Origin: Artocarpus heterophyllus
Lineage: Eukaryota; Streptophyta; Magnoliopsida; Rosales; Moraceae
Direction of reading: 5' to 3'
Length of the DNA stretch: 64,000 nucleotides
NCBI GenBank assembly: GCA_025403435.1
Contig: JAJQZP010000218.1
Location: 372,001-436,000 of the forward strand
The position numbers and the translations under genes are program-made. The notes under the pieces are model-generated. The model was given only the letters and a program-made list of their open reading frames with translations, made no database searches and had not been told where the DNA came from. Position 1 is the first letter of the stretch; the number at the start of each line of letters is the position of its first letter. This document shows, piece by piece, positions 1-13,440 of the stretch.

Positions 1-1829
1 AAAACAGCTCTCTGCCATTGATTTAGTCCTTTTGAAGAAATCAATATGGTCATCCCATTTTTTTATTTTTTTTGGATAATTGGTCGTCGTCCATGATAGC
101 TAATATGTTTGAAACTTCAAAACATGCATGATAACAAAACACATTGTCAATTTCATCGTCAACGTACTCATCATTTTTGTTTCTTTAATCTCATTTCCAT
201 TTTCCTTCAATAATTCCAAAGCTAAACATAAACTTAGGGGGGACTTCTACCGTTAAATAATCTGTATCAACAGCGTATACCTATTCGTTTTAGCACCTTC
301 AATGCAGTTTCTTATATTTCAAGTCGTGCAAGGTGACTTTCTTATTGTTTTTAAACACCTAAGCAAGGCGGTGTTTATTTTTCATTATCTAATTTACCTA
401 ATTTATATATTTATATGAATATGTGTGCGTGTTAATATCAGTTTTAGTTCCGAAACATAGGTAAAATCCTATTTTGGGCTCTAATTTTGAAATGTCTCCA
501 ATGAGGCCTTGATCTATCAAGTCGTCTCAAAAGTAGTCATTTTGTCCATCTAACTATTAAAATCTCGAAAGAAGAAAAAAAAAAAAAACAAGTAAGGGTT
601 ATGTGTGGTTTAGTGAGAGTTAAGTTTGAAACTTTACATATTAGAATACAAATTTTAAACAAAAAGTTGTTAATCTATCAAGTTTTTTAACAATCAAATG
701 AATAGAAGGACTATGTAGAACAACTTTATCAATTTGAGATACATTTTAGGACGTTTTAAAAATTAGGGACAATGCCAAGGATACATTATATTGAGTTGGG
801 CCATATGCCTTAACTTACTTTTTCTAATTTTGATTTTTAACCAGGAGAAGTTTTTTTAAAAAAATTAAGTTGTGTCTGATTTTACAAGAAAAATTATAAA
901 CTGTTGTGCTTTACTTGATAGTTGAAATATGTTGCATCTCTTTTTACAAGAAAAATTATATTTGTATCCCACTCATCAATTGAAATATAAAACGATTCTC
1001 CATTTAATAAAATATTACTTCAAATCTTTTTCATAGTGCTTGTTGGAGTTGTTTTGGAACATCAATTCTATTTTGCTTGCATTGTCTCTCCGTCGTGCTT
1101 TAACTCTGTCCTCAGGATGCACCAATGGTTGCCCTGTTGAAGACATTTGGACTCTTAATCCAGGCAAACGATGATGGAGAGTTTAGCATAGCAGCAATAT
1201 AGGTGGTAAAAGAGGATCTGCAGATGAGTAGCCAAATGCTTTATTTGTCAGGCTTCTATCATGATCAAATGATTACTCTTTGCTTTCATTTGATTGATTG
1301 TAACACGTCGCATTTTTCCTCAGGCTTAAGGGTTTTCTTGAACTTTCCTTCTTTAGAAATATCCAAGGAAGATCCTTCTACTTCATTTCTCTTCTTCCGT
1401 CATAACTAGGTCAAGGACATGTGTCGTATCATCATTTACTGTTTCGATACCTAGACACGCATCCTTTTCAAACTAGTCACCCTAACATCTCGACATATGT
1501 GAGGCATGTTGTATATGGGTAGGTCACCTGACACTTCACCTCGATACGTGTCATGTCTGGACTAGTCACATTGACACCACAACATATGTCTTGTTTGGAT
1601 TTGTAACCCTAATGATTCAACATGTCGAACTTGATACAATCCTCGATTTTATAGGGTGTTTGAGAACTTTAGTTTGAACTAATTGGTTCAAATCACTATA
1701 ACAATAAAAAAGTTTTGCACTATTTGAGTTCAAGCCATTTAGTTTGAACTAATTCTCCAAACACATGGCTATACTTAATATATCAAGAATTCTCTGGTAA
1801 CATTAATATGTTAGGTCGAGGTTTGTAGA
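1..1829. other. intergenic, no gene recognised
   Basis: AT-rich sequence with no ORF that resembles a known protein. The segment at 1683-1770 (motifs such as TTAGTTTGAACTAATT and CTATAACAATAAAAAAG) resembles the dispersed MITE-like motif seen at several other places in this window. Nothing else could be assigned. Confidence 0.6.
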
Positions 1830-2008
1830 CCTTGACCTCGATCTTGATCAAAGGTCCCTATGTTGGCACGCGGCGTGTTCTCGAATATTTGATGGAAAAT
1901 ACATAAATAATCTACACCTTGACCTCGATCCTGGTCACAGGTCCTTGTGCAGGGCACACGGCGCATGCTCGACCTGCTCGACCATTTGGTGGAAAATACA
2001 CAAATAGT
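1830..2008. repeat. two-unit tandem duplication (~90 bp)
   Basis: Two imperfect direct copies lie head to tail, at 1830-1916 and 1917-2008. Each begins CCTTGACCTCGATC, continues through AGGTCC and a GGCACxCGGCG block, and ends with a TTTGxTGGAAAATACA block. The second unit has a few extra bases (a repeated GACCTGCTCGACC). No coding role is seen. Confidence 0.75.
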
Positions 2009-2690
2009 GTCTCCACTTACAAAATTCCTTGCTTCGCCATTGATAAGCTATTAAGGATCAAAACAAAATCTGACATATTACCTGGGGATCAAAAATGAAA
2101 AGCAACTATGACGTCCAATACGACAGCTTGACCCTAAAAATAGAAGGAAAGAAAAGCATCCAAGTAGGGGTGTAAAAGCGTCCAGCATTTCTCGTAGGAC
2201 GGCTTGAAGTAAAAAATGAAGGCATCGAAACGCCGTCCGCATGCAGATCTCAACCGTGTCCGTGTGCCAGACAGCTGGTGAAGTTGACTACTTTGAAAGT
2301 TATATATTTCTAAATTTTGGTAGAAACGTTACGAAAACTCAAAAAAAAAAAAAAAAAAAACGCCATATATAAATCGATGAAAAACAATAATGTTTCTCAC
2401 TAACTAATGGAGACGCAAATAGTTTTGGACTCTTCTAGAAGAAGAATTCCCGACGTCAATACATGAGGCATGATATATTTGTGAATTTTGATTTGAAATA
2501 CGTAATACATTAAATAAAAAATGTAAAAAAATTTCAAGGATATAATTGTCAATGAGTTACGATCATTTTGTCTCACCAATAAATATGGTTTCAAAAAGGT
2601 TTTTTTTTTTTTTTTTGCCCTTTTGGTGTGAAAGTAAAACCAATATAATTGATGGATAATATCTAAATGCACTAATTATCAACACATTAT
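2009..2690. other. intergenic, no gene recognised
   Basis: This stretch holds poly(A) at 2341-2360 and poly(T) at 2600-2616. The open frames have no recognisable protein content. Confidence 0.55.
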
Positions 2691-3326
2691 TGTTGGGGTG
2701 CAATTTAGCAAGGCTCAAATTGCTAACTGGCTCGTGCAGCCTAATGTTGTACTAGTTGGTAGATCGAATAAAATCTACGGACTAAAAAGCCCAATCGAAT
2801 TGAAGGTTCGAGTTGTTCGTTTGGTTTGACGTTTTGCATAATTCGAGTCATTCTACTCATTGATGATATTTCGCGCTCGTTTTCATGTCTCTGTTCGACT
2901 GGGTCGATCATCTCAAACTAACAGTTACCTGCACGAACAGGCAGTTGCAGCACGTCTAGTCATGAATCGAAACGTGGGGAATGCGTGATTCTTAAAGCCT
3001 ATCACCGATCGACACGTGTCCCACTACTGCAGTTACTTGTGATGCTCTATCCCACTCTGCCAGATGGTTGGGAGCCACTATCCTTTTTTATCTTCTATAT
3101 AAGGGGAAGACTGTTTTATTGTACGGAGGACAAATACAGAAAGATACCAAAAATCTGCCAATTTATTTTCATCCTTCTCTTGTAATCTGTATTCAAGAAC
3201 TCTATAGTGAATTACAGTGGACGTGCTCTTCATTAACAGAGTGAACCACTATAAATCCTGTGTCATTTTTACTTCATTTTCACTTTTTTATCTCATTTTA
3301 ATCTAGCAAACAAATTCGAGTTTACA
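2691..3326 (+). mobile_element. possible solo LTR or LTR remnant
   Basis: The segment begins TGTTGGGGTG and ends near GTTTACA. Its right half has the look of a plant LTR R/U5 region: a TATA-like CTATATAAGG at about 3095, then CTGTATTCAAGAACTC and a terminal block with GGACGTGCTCTTC and GAACCACTATAAATCCTGTGTC. I could not find a matching TSD, so the ends are estimates and it may be truncated. Confidence 0.35.
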
Positions 3327-4884
3327 GATCCCTTTAATGGTGATTTGATGGCCCAAATTCTTAATACTAAATTCAAAATTCTATTATTTGATTGTAGATC
3401 CACCACCTATAATTATTATTCTTTAAATCCTACCGTAAATTAGAATCCTCTTATTTGATTCATTATAGAAAATAAAGTCAATTTATATTGATTTCGCACT
3501 ACATTCGATATATTTGAAAGCAATAGGGTAAAAATTTAACGCAATCAAATAATATATAAGAGAAGTCTTTAATGCAATCAATGATAGTGTGTGGAACAAG
3601 CTTTAATTGTGAGATACATTTTGTAAGATTATATAATTTTTTTTAAATAATTAATAATTGTCTTAAATTTATCAATAAAAGGGGTGACTAGCTGAACAGT
3701 GTGGTCATGATGACAAATAATATAAAAAATTCGTACATTTGTCAATCATCATACTTTCGTTAAGTTATGTTTTTATAAATTTTTATGGAACATGGTAATA
3801 TTTTTGGCATAATATGCCTAATACAATGCTAAATTGATATATCAATAATAAATTTAATATTGAATGCAATAAAATAGTCTTTAAAGCAGTCCTATTTTTA
3901 ATATTAAATTAGATATATGTTAAAATTTAACATATAATAAATTTAGTATTTAATTCATATTAATCGATATATTGATTTTTTTACTTTAATAATTATAATA
4001 TTTTTATTTTTAGTTATTCTAATATTAAAAGTTTACCTGTTTAACATTTAATAATTACGATAAAAAATAAATGTGACATTTTAAGTAGCATTAAGTAAAA
4101 CATAAAATTAAAAAAAACATAAAAATGTTATTTTTATACTTTTTAGTAACAAGTATAATATTTATATTGATATTTATATTGAACATTAAGCATATTTTAT
4201 CAATAAAATATTTTGTTTTCTTTTTTTGGTAGAAAGTTAAAAGATTCTTGATGAACCCAAGAATTCTCCGATAATTCTGACTCGGAAGGAAATAAAAAGA
4301 CAAAAAAGACGTATTGGTGTTTGATGCGTACCGAAAATATGTTATTTGTTTATTGGATTCTCCTTCCCGTGCCCGCATGTTACAAAAAGATGGTTCGAGT
4401 AGGGCCCACACGGTCCGTTATTGGCAGGCAACCATAGGCACTTTTTTTGGCCATTCGGGCCATCCCCATGTGAGCTCCACCCAAAACGCCTCTGCTTTTG
4501 TTGCCGTTTGGCGTGAACGACTGGAGAAGCTGCTATCCAGGCATGATTGCAGCTAACCCATCACTTTGGTGAGGGGCCAAAAAAAAGTGATTTTGCTTTT
4601 TTGCCTGAATTTGTCCTCTTTCTGCTGGAATTTTACTGAAAAAAATAACTTACTGTATCTTCTTTTAACTGTTACATCTGAAAAAAATGATATCAAATAA
4701 GATCCAAGCTGTAACAGGACCCTCTCTCTTATTGGTTAAGTTAATTCCTAGGACTATAATGGCGTTGAAAAATTAGACCAATGTTTATTACGATCATCCT
4801 CTAGTTTGGCCCTTTGTCCATTCATAATGACACCCCACACTATTACTACAAACATATTTTACTATGAGTTGGTTGAACCTTTTA
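3327..4884. other. intergenic, no gene recognised
   Basis: Very AT-rich. A short less AT-rich patch at 4310-4560 contains an 80-codon open frame on the plus strand, but it matches no family I know and has no intron or promoter context. Confidence 0.5.
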
Positions 4885-5089
4885 GGATGTTTAACATGGT
4901 TAAAATTATTGATTAAAATTATAAATACTATAATATATAAAAGTTTTATATTATAGCAATTTTTTTATTTTAATTATAGTATGTGAGACCTTTACACTAT
5001 AGTAATTTTTTTCTTTTGTTATAGTATATGAAAGCTTTACACTGTTATTAACTGAAAAATTTGTTAGAATCAACTAATACCAAACATCC
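4885..5089. mobile_element. MITE-like element, dispersed family
   Basis: The segment starts GGATGTTTAACATGG and ends ACCAAACATCC, giving short terminal inverted repeats. Inside are two alternating copies of a motif of the form 'TATAGTATGTGAGACC TTTACACTATAGTAA' plus T-runs. The same motif recurs near 6960-7050, 13865-13930, 34080-34215, 35660-35735 and 57510-57570. No clear TSD was seen. Confidence 0.4.
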
Positions 5090-7904
5090 AAACATCGATC
5101 AGGTTCGGTGTTCACGCTCAAATTTATGTTGGTTTTGATTTCATATTTTCTATGGTGGTTCAATTTTGAAGTTGCTATCAGTTGATCCAATTTTTTTATT
5201 TTTTTTTTTATCTCAACGTGACAAATTGCTGGGTTTGTTTCGTCAGGTTTTAGAATGTTAATATTAATCAGACATTTTTTCAGTTTGTATAAATTAGAAC
5301 AAAACTTTAATTATATAACGCTATCGCTATTAAAGGAATATATATACTTGTCATTGTAAAATATATAGGGGCCATTAAAATGTTTTATTGTCCACGAGGC
5401 CACTAATTGATGATAAAAATTAAGAAAGGATCGTGCGATTTCAAATGTAGTATTAATGGTACAACATTTCTCCGAGTATTATTTGATAGGGTTTGAAAAC
5501 AAATACAACATAATTTTTAATCATTAGTTTTTCGTTAAACTCTATTAAATTATCATTTTTTTAATATAATGTGAATATAATTTGATATGATATGGTTAAA
5601 AACTCTTATACTTATAAGTTATGCTTTTTTTGTGATTCTAAAGTTTTTTTTAGAAAAGAAAGATTATTTTTTATTCTTTTGTCCCATTACCTATTCCACC
5701 AATACTATTTTTTAAAATCATTTAATTGTTTTAAGTAATTTTAGAAATAAGTATCTATTATATCACAAAATTTTTGAATTTAGATGAGTTGTGTCATCCT
5801 AATATATTTTATGAGTTTTAGATTTGTTGTTCCGTTGGCTACCCTGCCAAACATTCTTTTTCAAATCAAATTGTTTAAGTAGTTTTAGCATTCATATTTA
5901 TTATGTGGCCAAAATTTTAAATTTAGATAAATTGTCTAAATGGTATTAAGCAGCAACCAATGAGACTAGAATTCAGATAACAAATCTGAACTCCTCTTTT
6001 ATAACACTAAAAATAGAGATACAAGTAAAGAGAATTATTTACAAGATAGGGGAAAAAAGAAAACATAATTGTAGACATAAACATAGTTCTAAATAGTCAA
6101 ATTTTCACTAAATTTTTAATAAATTGATATAATTGTAATATTATTTGACGGTTTAAAATTATGTCTAAGATTCTTCTATATCTTACAACATTTGATTCTC
6201 TAAAAAAAATATGGAATTTATCAACAATATATAAATGCATTGAAGCAAATAATTGATTCATATATGCAAATTAATGGGTAGTCGGCTAGACACACAAAAG
6301 GCTTTCTAGAAAATGCTTTTGACATTTGAGATTAACCTCCGGGATTTCACATTTTACTGGTACTCACCCACTCGTTTTCCCAGTCAACCCCATGCCTTTG
6401 TTTCTTCATTTCTCTCCAACCGATGCGGGAAGATGCAAACTCCTTTTTTTCTTTGTTTGTTTGCTTACAGGGATATTCGGATAGTTTAGGTGAACGCTTT
6501 GTTCATTGTACGTGAATACTTTCTGGAAAGTATTTTGACATTCGAGATTAAGCTGACTCAGTACGTACTTGCTCACGTGCAATTTGTGTATGTGGGTGTG
6601 TGTGTTTTTTTATCAAATAATATAAGAAGAGAATCCTCAACCTCGAGAAGGTGCAGCACCACCAGATGAGAAATGACATAGATAGTGCAGTTTCCTCGTT
6701 TGACGTTTTGTATGCAGTAATTTTAAGTGTGAAAATATGATAATATTGGTTTTTTAAAAATTATATTGCTTACTATTATTTTTTCAAGAATATGATTCTT
6801 ATTAATCACACCACACCAAACACCCCCTAAAATGCAGCAGTTTAGAGCAATGAATAAGCTTAGAAACGTGCTTTTAAAAAACAATAATCTAAAACTCAGC
6901 ATCTATTTTACTATAATTTAAATAAATAAGATGTTTGACAAACTAATTTGAATTGAAAATAAAATTAAATATTATAACGTATAAAAACTTTACATTATAA
7001 GTGTTTCTTTCTTCATAATATAGATGTTGAGAGCTTTACATTACAGATGATTTAAATTGATGAATTTAAATCAATGTGTCAAATACACTAAAAATTTCAA
7101 ACTTATTTATTATTTTTTTGGAGAGAAAACAATGTGTCAAAATCAGACGTCTTTGAATCAATGTTTGCAGCAACATCGAATTTGGCTCCCATAATAGCCA
7201 ACGAAGAAGAGGAAAAAAGGATTGGCTTGCATTGGTGACGGCTGACAACCCCATGTGCTTGTTTGGTAGAGGGGAAAATATACGTGTGAGAGGATTTAGT
7301 AAAAGAACTTTGATATTCCACAAAACTTAATAGGACATGTTTTTTGACCATACTAACAGGGCATGTTACTTTAATCATTAGATTAGCTTTTCAACAGTTT
7401 GATATATAGCTGAAAACAGTTCTGCGTCGCGCCTTGTATATGGACAATTGTAATTCGGGCTATTTTCAACGGTTAAAATAACAAGACTTATTGACAAAGT
7501 CAAATAAGGGTCTTAAGAGAGTGAGCCAGTAAGGCACTAAAATCCTTCAAAATGCCTCAATCATAATCTACATGAATGAAACTATACCGAACATAACAAG
7601 AGGAAGACTCTCCACTTCCTCGTCATTTTCCTCACCTGAGCTATACAACTTTCTTCCCTTAATTTCATATTTCCCTCTTCTCAACAGCCTGTAAGTCAAA
7701 CAACTCATGGAAGCTGTAAGGAACTGAGCTCGAATGGAATTCAAACTCTTGTGTGGAACGTCATTCCTTGCTTAAATGTGACTTTGTGAATTCACACATC
7801 GATGACATCAAAATTTATATTTGCTACAATTCACCGACACAGAATTGGAAAACAAAACCAAAAAAAAAAACCCTGTTATTGACCTCAATGGTCGAAGCTT
7901 CCAA
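5090..7904. other. intergenic, no gene recognised; 3' flank of TYW2/3/4
   Basis: AT-rich. A related pair of segments (6299-6345 with TTTTGACATTTGAGATTAA, and 6515-6562 with TTTTGACATTCGAGATTAA) forms a short direct repeat. The part next to 7904 probably holds the 3' UTR of the TYW2/3/4 gene. Confidence 0.5.
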
Positions 7905-10900
7905 CTATAATTTATGTGCCTTTTGAATACATCTTACATCAGCAACAAGGTGACGGATGTGTGGAGCATACCATTTCACTCGCTCCAAATGTCCCACAGA
8001 GACTTCCCAACAAAGACCTGCATAAGAGCCCATTTTAACAGTTTTTTACGCATCTAGAAGAGGGAAGAGAACCAACACTTTATCTAACGGGCTTGCACTT
8101 TTTGAGTCATAATTGATATTACCTTCAGATTTGGCAATCTCACTTATTGAGTTTGATACATGTTCCACCCATGAACCCTCCTCCGAGTCCTTCACATTCC
8201 CATGTATGTGTAACATCCCACCCTCACTCCTGTATTCCCAAGAGAAGATCAAAATTCATCTACAAGGGCGCAGAAACTTGAAAGGGAAACTGCATCATAT
8301 CATATAGAATAACAACTTAACCTGCCTACTTATTGTACTCACCTAATTATTTAGGTTTTTAACAATTTTTAAGAATAACATGTAAAAGAGAAAATAAATA
8401 AATAAGAACGACATGAAATGTTGGGACAAATCACCTTAGCGCCCTAACAGCAGTAATCCAACTACCCTCACTTGTTGGAAGAAGACCAAGACAAACTCGG
8501 TTGGCCACTCCCTGTAAGAAAACAAACTAGATTTTAGCAACAACATCAACCAAGATTTTAGCCACTCCCTCTTTGGATGATTAACTCCAGAGAGCGAATA
8601 TGAAATGAAGTAATGTTTGACACATTTGTTTACAATTGAACAAGAACCATCATACAATCATACCTTAGGGGCTGTAGCTCTGTTATCTCCCTCAAGTACG
8701 ATACAGCGATCCACTACTGAATTTGATTGCAGATTGCGTTTAAGTGCCTCAACAGCATGGGGATTCCATTCACAAGCATAAACTAGTTTTGCCTTGGCCC
8801 TGTTTCAACCAACTTCATCACTCAAACTAAAGTCATTTTACAAATTTTAAAAGAAGAAACTGCAGACTACATGATCAGGTAGAGCATAAGCATGGGAAAA
8901 AGCTCAGGTTTCTATCTGAAGGTTCAAATCAACAATTATCATTCATAATAAAACTCATAAGGTGACCAAGCCAAACTCCATCCCCACCAAGTATTTACCA
9001 TGTGCCTATAACTATTACTTTGACGTAGATTGAAACTCCATAAATCATTTGAATTCTGAAGTTCATCACGTGATTCTGATTTTCTGATTTCTTTGAGAAT
9101 AAAAAACCTCCAACAGCACACTATGCCTAATCTTTCCTTTAGTATCTTATCCCCAGAAAAATCTTAACCACAGACAAAGAAAGAAAGAAAGCCAAAATCC
9201 GGTGATAACATACCCGACAAGAAATGGCAACACAAAGTATCCAATTCCAGCAAACAAATCCACAAGAACCTCATTTTTGCAGTCCAATTGCGCCATACGT
9301 CGTTTCTCAGAAAGGTTTCCCCAAGAGAACATGCACTTGGTAGCATCAAAAGAATAGATAATTCCATTTTCACGATGATCAACCCAGCCACTCTCTCCCA
9401 CAAGAATCTCTAAGGTACTGTCCCTCGTGCCTGTTTGTGCAACTCGTCCCTATAATGTACCAGCAAATTTGAGGCACATATTAGAAACAAATCAAGAAAG
9501 CAAACAGAAGGGTCTCATTAGGCAAGGAAAATTCAACTGGAACCTTCTTCAACCCAATGCCAAAACTTGGTATTTAAATTACACATCTACATTTTGGGTA
9601 GCAGTCAAAGGGAATCAACCGTGAAAAATACCCAGTTGATGTTCTTGCATATACATCAAGTGTCTGACCAATGTTCACATAAAACAACTTGCCTGACGAG
9701 CAAGGCGGCGAGTATTAAGGGATTTAGCAATAATAGGCCAAAGCTCCCCCTCAATGGAATTCCATAACGGATTCTTGAAAGATGATATCGGAAGCACAAT
9801 GATATCCCCTAGTCGCTCCCATCTTTGAAAAGAAAAAAAAGGGATCAACAAAGTATGAGTATTAAGTAAACTACTTCTGCAATGAAAATTGAATCCACTA
9901 AACTAAGAATAGTACTAAGCTTCCAGCAAAATCCCAGTCAGCAACTTGTCTTGGAAAATTTTTAATTAAAAGATTACATATAAAATAAATAAATAAATAA
10001 CAAATGAATAAACCTTGTGGGAAGCTCCTCTAAAAGTGTGATAGGTAGGCCCTTATCCTTGATTAGAGTAGCTACAGCTTTATTCATTATCTGAAAGGGA
10101 GATTTGGAAGCTTTTTTCACTCGAACAACCTCGTCTACTACCTTAACTGCACAACATTCCTTCAGAATGTTCAAAGCTTTCAGACAGGTGACATCATTGA
10201 AAACTGATCCTTCCACTTTAGATGGTTTAAGTAAATGGCCATTCTTTCTTTCAAATGTGTCCCCAAAAGAATGAAGTGCATTACAGAAATTCTCATTGAC
10301 AGGAAAGTAAATATGCAACCCGTCTTCAGAAGAGTAAACCTTCCTTGCCAGATCTAACCATCCAAACTTCTTCAATATATCCTTCCCCGTTTTTGCATAT
10401 TTTCTTTCCAGCTGTAGAACCCAATATGAAGAAGCAAGTTGCTGATCTTCGTCATTTAATTTACATGACAGATCAGTCTCACAATCCATCCCAGGATCTC
10501 TAGTTAAAGCTTGGGGATGCTCATTTTGTGAGTTTTCTAAACCTCCACTATTCTCTTTCTCCCCTTCATATGTCTGACTAATATTTTTTCCTCCAATTTC
10601 AGCTGATATAAGATTACCACCCAAAGAAATCAAAGGAAGCAAGTTTATTTTCATTGGCTCGCTAAACTTTGTTCCAAACGCATAGCAAGATGCCCCACCA
10701 CCAATCATGACAAGATCATCACCAACAACATTAGCAGTGCTGCGCAGAAACAAGTCTTTATAGGTGGAATCAAGCTTAATATGCTTCCACATACGAACAC
10801 GTAAATCAAACAATGATAACTCCTGAAAATGTTGTTGAACTGGACAACCACCAACAACACCAATATAGTTTTTGTAAACAAACATCGAGTGAGAAAACCT

Positions 10901-13268
10901 TGCATGCGGACTTCTTCCAACTACCACTTCCTTCTTCCATTGACATGTTTCTACATCAAAACTGTACAAATCTCCAAGTGCTTTCTCACCATCATATCCT
11001 CCAAACATGAATAGCTGAGATCCAAATGCAACCATAGAGTGAGAATGCCGGGCACTTGGCTGCTGACCACCAAGGACTAACTCTTTCCACTGCATATTGA
11101 TTGTATCGAGGACATGGAAGGATGAAGAGACAGTATCATTGTTTAGTCCACCAAACACATATATCTTTGGGCCTATAACTGCTGAAGCATGTCGATGCCT
11201 GTGTAAAATAAATTCACAATTTGAGATAATTTAATCACATAAGCAGACACTTTTAGAATTTTTCATGAAGCATTCAAGTGATTAAGAAGACATATAAAAG
11301 TAAAATCCTATCTAAAGTGCAATGAATGATATACTCATTTACACTTTCGAGATTGACAAATACAATGGTAAGCTCAAGATAATGGCTATGACAAGCAGAA
11401 TCAAAAGAATAATGCCAGTTGAAGAAGAAAAATACATTACCTAGGAGGAAAAATATCACCAGAGCACTCTAAAAACTTCCATTTATTTTCAGTTGTATTG
11501 AAGACCCAAACATCACTCAGAATATCCTCCGGACCAGCCCTGCCTCCAATGACGAACATGTTATTTCCAACCAAAGACGACGTATGACTCAAGCGTGAAG
11601 ATGGACAAGCCTCTGCAACAACTGCTTTCAATGTTCCAGACAATGTATCGAGCAACAAACAATCATTTCTTCTCCTGTGTCTACCCACGCCACCAAACCC
11701 ACCAAAAACAAGAACGTTGCAGTTTGAGATACCCAATTTACAAGCCGAATGACCCCAAAGAAAAAGCTTTTCAACGGGTTCACCAACAATGTGCATCTTG
11801 ACAACAGACAGACTAGACCTGGGAACTTCAACAAACCCTGCCAATGTTTCAAAGACTCAGAGACTTTGCTTTCACGTTAATTTCACGTTAAAAGGAATGG
11901 TTTCCTGCAATCAAATGCATATTAGTATGTAATAGTACATCTTAGCATGTAATAGAATGTGATAGTACTACTCACGCTACCAAATAACAATTCATTATCA
12001 TTTCAATCGGTATGTGATATCACTTCTAGCCAGTTCCTTCAAAACTGAGTTCTTTAGTTATATAGTGCAAGACTCAATGAAGATACTTAATTAAATCAAA
12101 ATCTAATATACACAGCTAAATGTATAGAAGCAAAACAAATCTCAACACAATATGTATCTCCCATTTTATACCACGTATTTTAAGCGTCTTTTACTCTTTT
12201 TTATATACCATGTAACGTATTGTCAATGCTCTTGAGACTATACTTCTGAATTATACTATTTTGAGGTCAATGGCTAATTTTTTCTGACAAATTTCCCCAA
12301 TAAACCAGTACCAAAAACTAACTCATGAATTTATCCCTTGTAACTTGAGCTTGATATACAATTTTTACGATTTCTACGTTGCCATTTTATACATAATAAC
12401 ACCCAAGTAATGTTCGATTACAGGTTCATGCAGTAAACTACATTCGTCAAATGAGAAATGAAAGGATGAAAAGTTATAAACTTGACATATATACGAAATC
12501 TGAAGGCACAATCTTGAGCATAAATAACCAGAAACTCAAAAATTTACCAGAATAGAAACTCTCATATTTTCCTTCCAATTCCTCAGAATCACCACCGCAA
12601 ACCGAACCATTCCCACACTCAACCGTCACATTCACCGACACGAAGCCATTGTTTCGCAACGCTTGGAAAAACCCTTCGGTTCTCTTCCGGTTCGCCTCCG
12701 TTTTCTCATTCGCGACCGCGACAATGTACCGGACGTACTCCGGCGACACCATGATCCTCCGGTTGCTTCCCAACGGAAGCTCGAGGCGTATTGAACACCG
12801 AATCGCGATTATCACGCGCTTGCCTGAGCTAGTAATTCCTGACTCTCTGAATCCGGAAGCTATAGCTATGGACACCAAGGACTGAGCCGAATCCAGGTCC
12901 CTGCACTCGACGGCGAGGATGAAGGGCTCGAACCTGAAGACGAGCTCCTCCAATGGCTGGTCTTGCTGAGTCGACTCGGCGGGGAAGAGAAGGTCGATGA
13001 CCGAGTTGGGATCGGCCGGGTCGTGGGTGATGAAGAGCCAGGAACCGCCGAGGGCTTTTTTCTTGGGGTGGTTTGTAGGAATGGCGGTGGGTTGGGAGAG
13101 GATAGAGATACGGCCCGAGCAGGAGCTGGTGGTGAAGTACGAGGGGTGGGCGTTGATGGCGTTGATGAGGGGGATGATCGGCGTGTCCAACGTGCCCTTC
13201 GGTGATTTGTCCGTCGCCGTCGAGCCCAGTGACGCTAGCGTCGCTTCTTTCCGTTTCTCGAAATCCAT
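7905..13268 (-). CDS. TYW2/3/4: tRNA wybutosine-synthesizing protein 2/3/4 (TYW3-Kelch-TYW2 fusion)
   Basis: Builds part of wybutosine, the hypermodified guanosine at position 37 of tRNA-Phe. The TYW2 part transfers the aminocarboxypropyl group of S-adenosylmethionine, and the TYW3 part N-methylates. Nine exons give a continuous 1039-codon frame: 13268-12548, 11855-11441, 11198-10014, 9822-9693, 9449-9214, 8799-8664, 8511-8435, 8229-8123, 8017-7905. Residues 1-~230 are TYW3-like (FTTSSCSGRIS). About 265-545 hold Kelch repeats (VLVFGGFGG, MFVIGG, MFGGYDG), as in the C-terminal half of TYW4. About 635-1039 are the TYW2 methyltransferase fold with VDLFAGIGYF near 881 and ACEWNPHAVEAL. The fusion and its length of roughly 1000 aa fit the known plant protein. 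All phases agree. Intron 4 starts with GC (CAG|GCAAGT). The exon 2 acceptor (CTGAG|TC) is the least certain junction; a better-looking CAG at about 11907 would read into a stop. Confidence 0.93.
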
Positions 13269-13427
13269 TCGGTGGAGAAGACAGCGGGAAGAAGAAAAAA
13301 GAGAGAGAGAGACGGGATGTTAATTTGTTTAAGTGGGAAAAAGAGAAGAAAAGGAGGAATGAAAATGGTGGGAGGGAAGGAAAGAAGTATGGGAATGCTA
13401 GGGTTTTTCATAACCAATAAGCCCTCC

Positions 13428-13440
13428 AAATATATATTAA
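13428..13440 (-). promoter_or_regulatory. candidate TATA box of TYW2/3/4
   Basis: Read on the minus strand, TTAATATATATTTGG lies about 165 bp upstream of the TYW2/3/4 start codon. The stretch between is purine-rich on the plus strand (pyrimidine-rich on the transcript strand), as is common for plant 5' UTRs. Position and sequence are the only support. Confidence 0.35.

Noticed and set aside
4314..4556. 80-codon ORF in a locally less AT-rich patch
   Set aside because: No family resemblance, no splice or promoter context, and overlapped by an open frame on the other strand.
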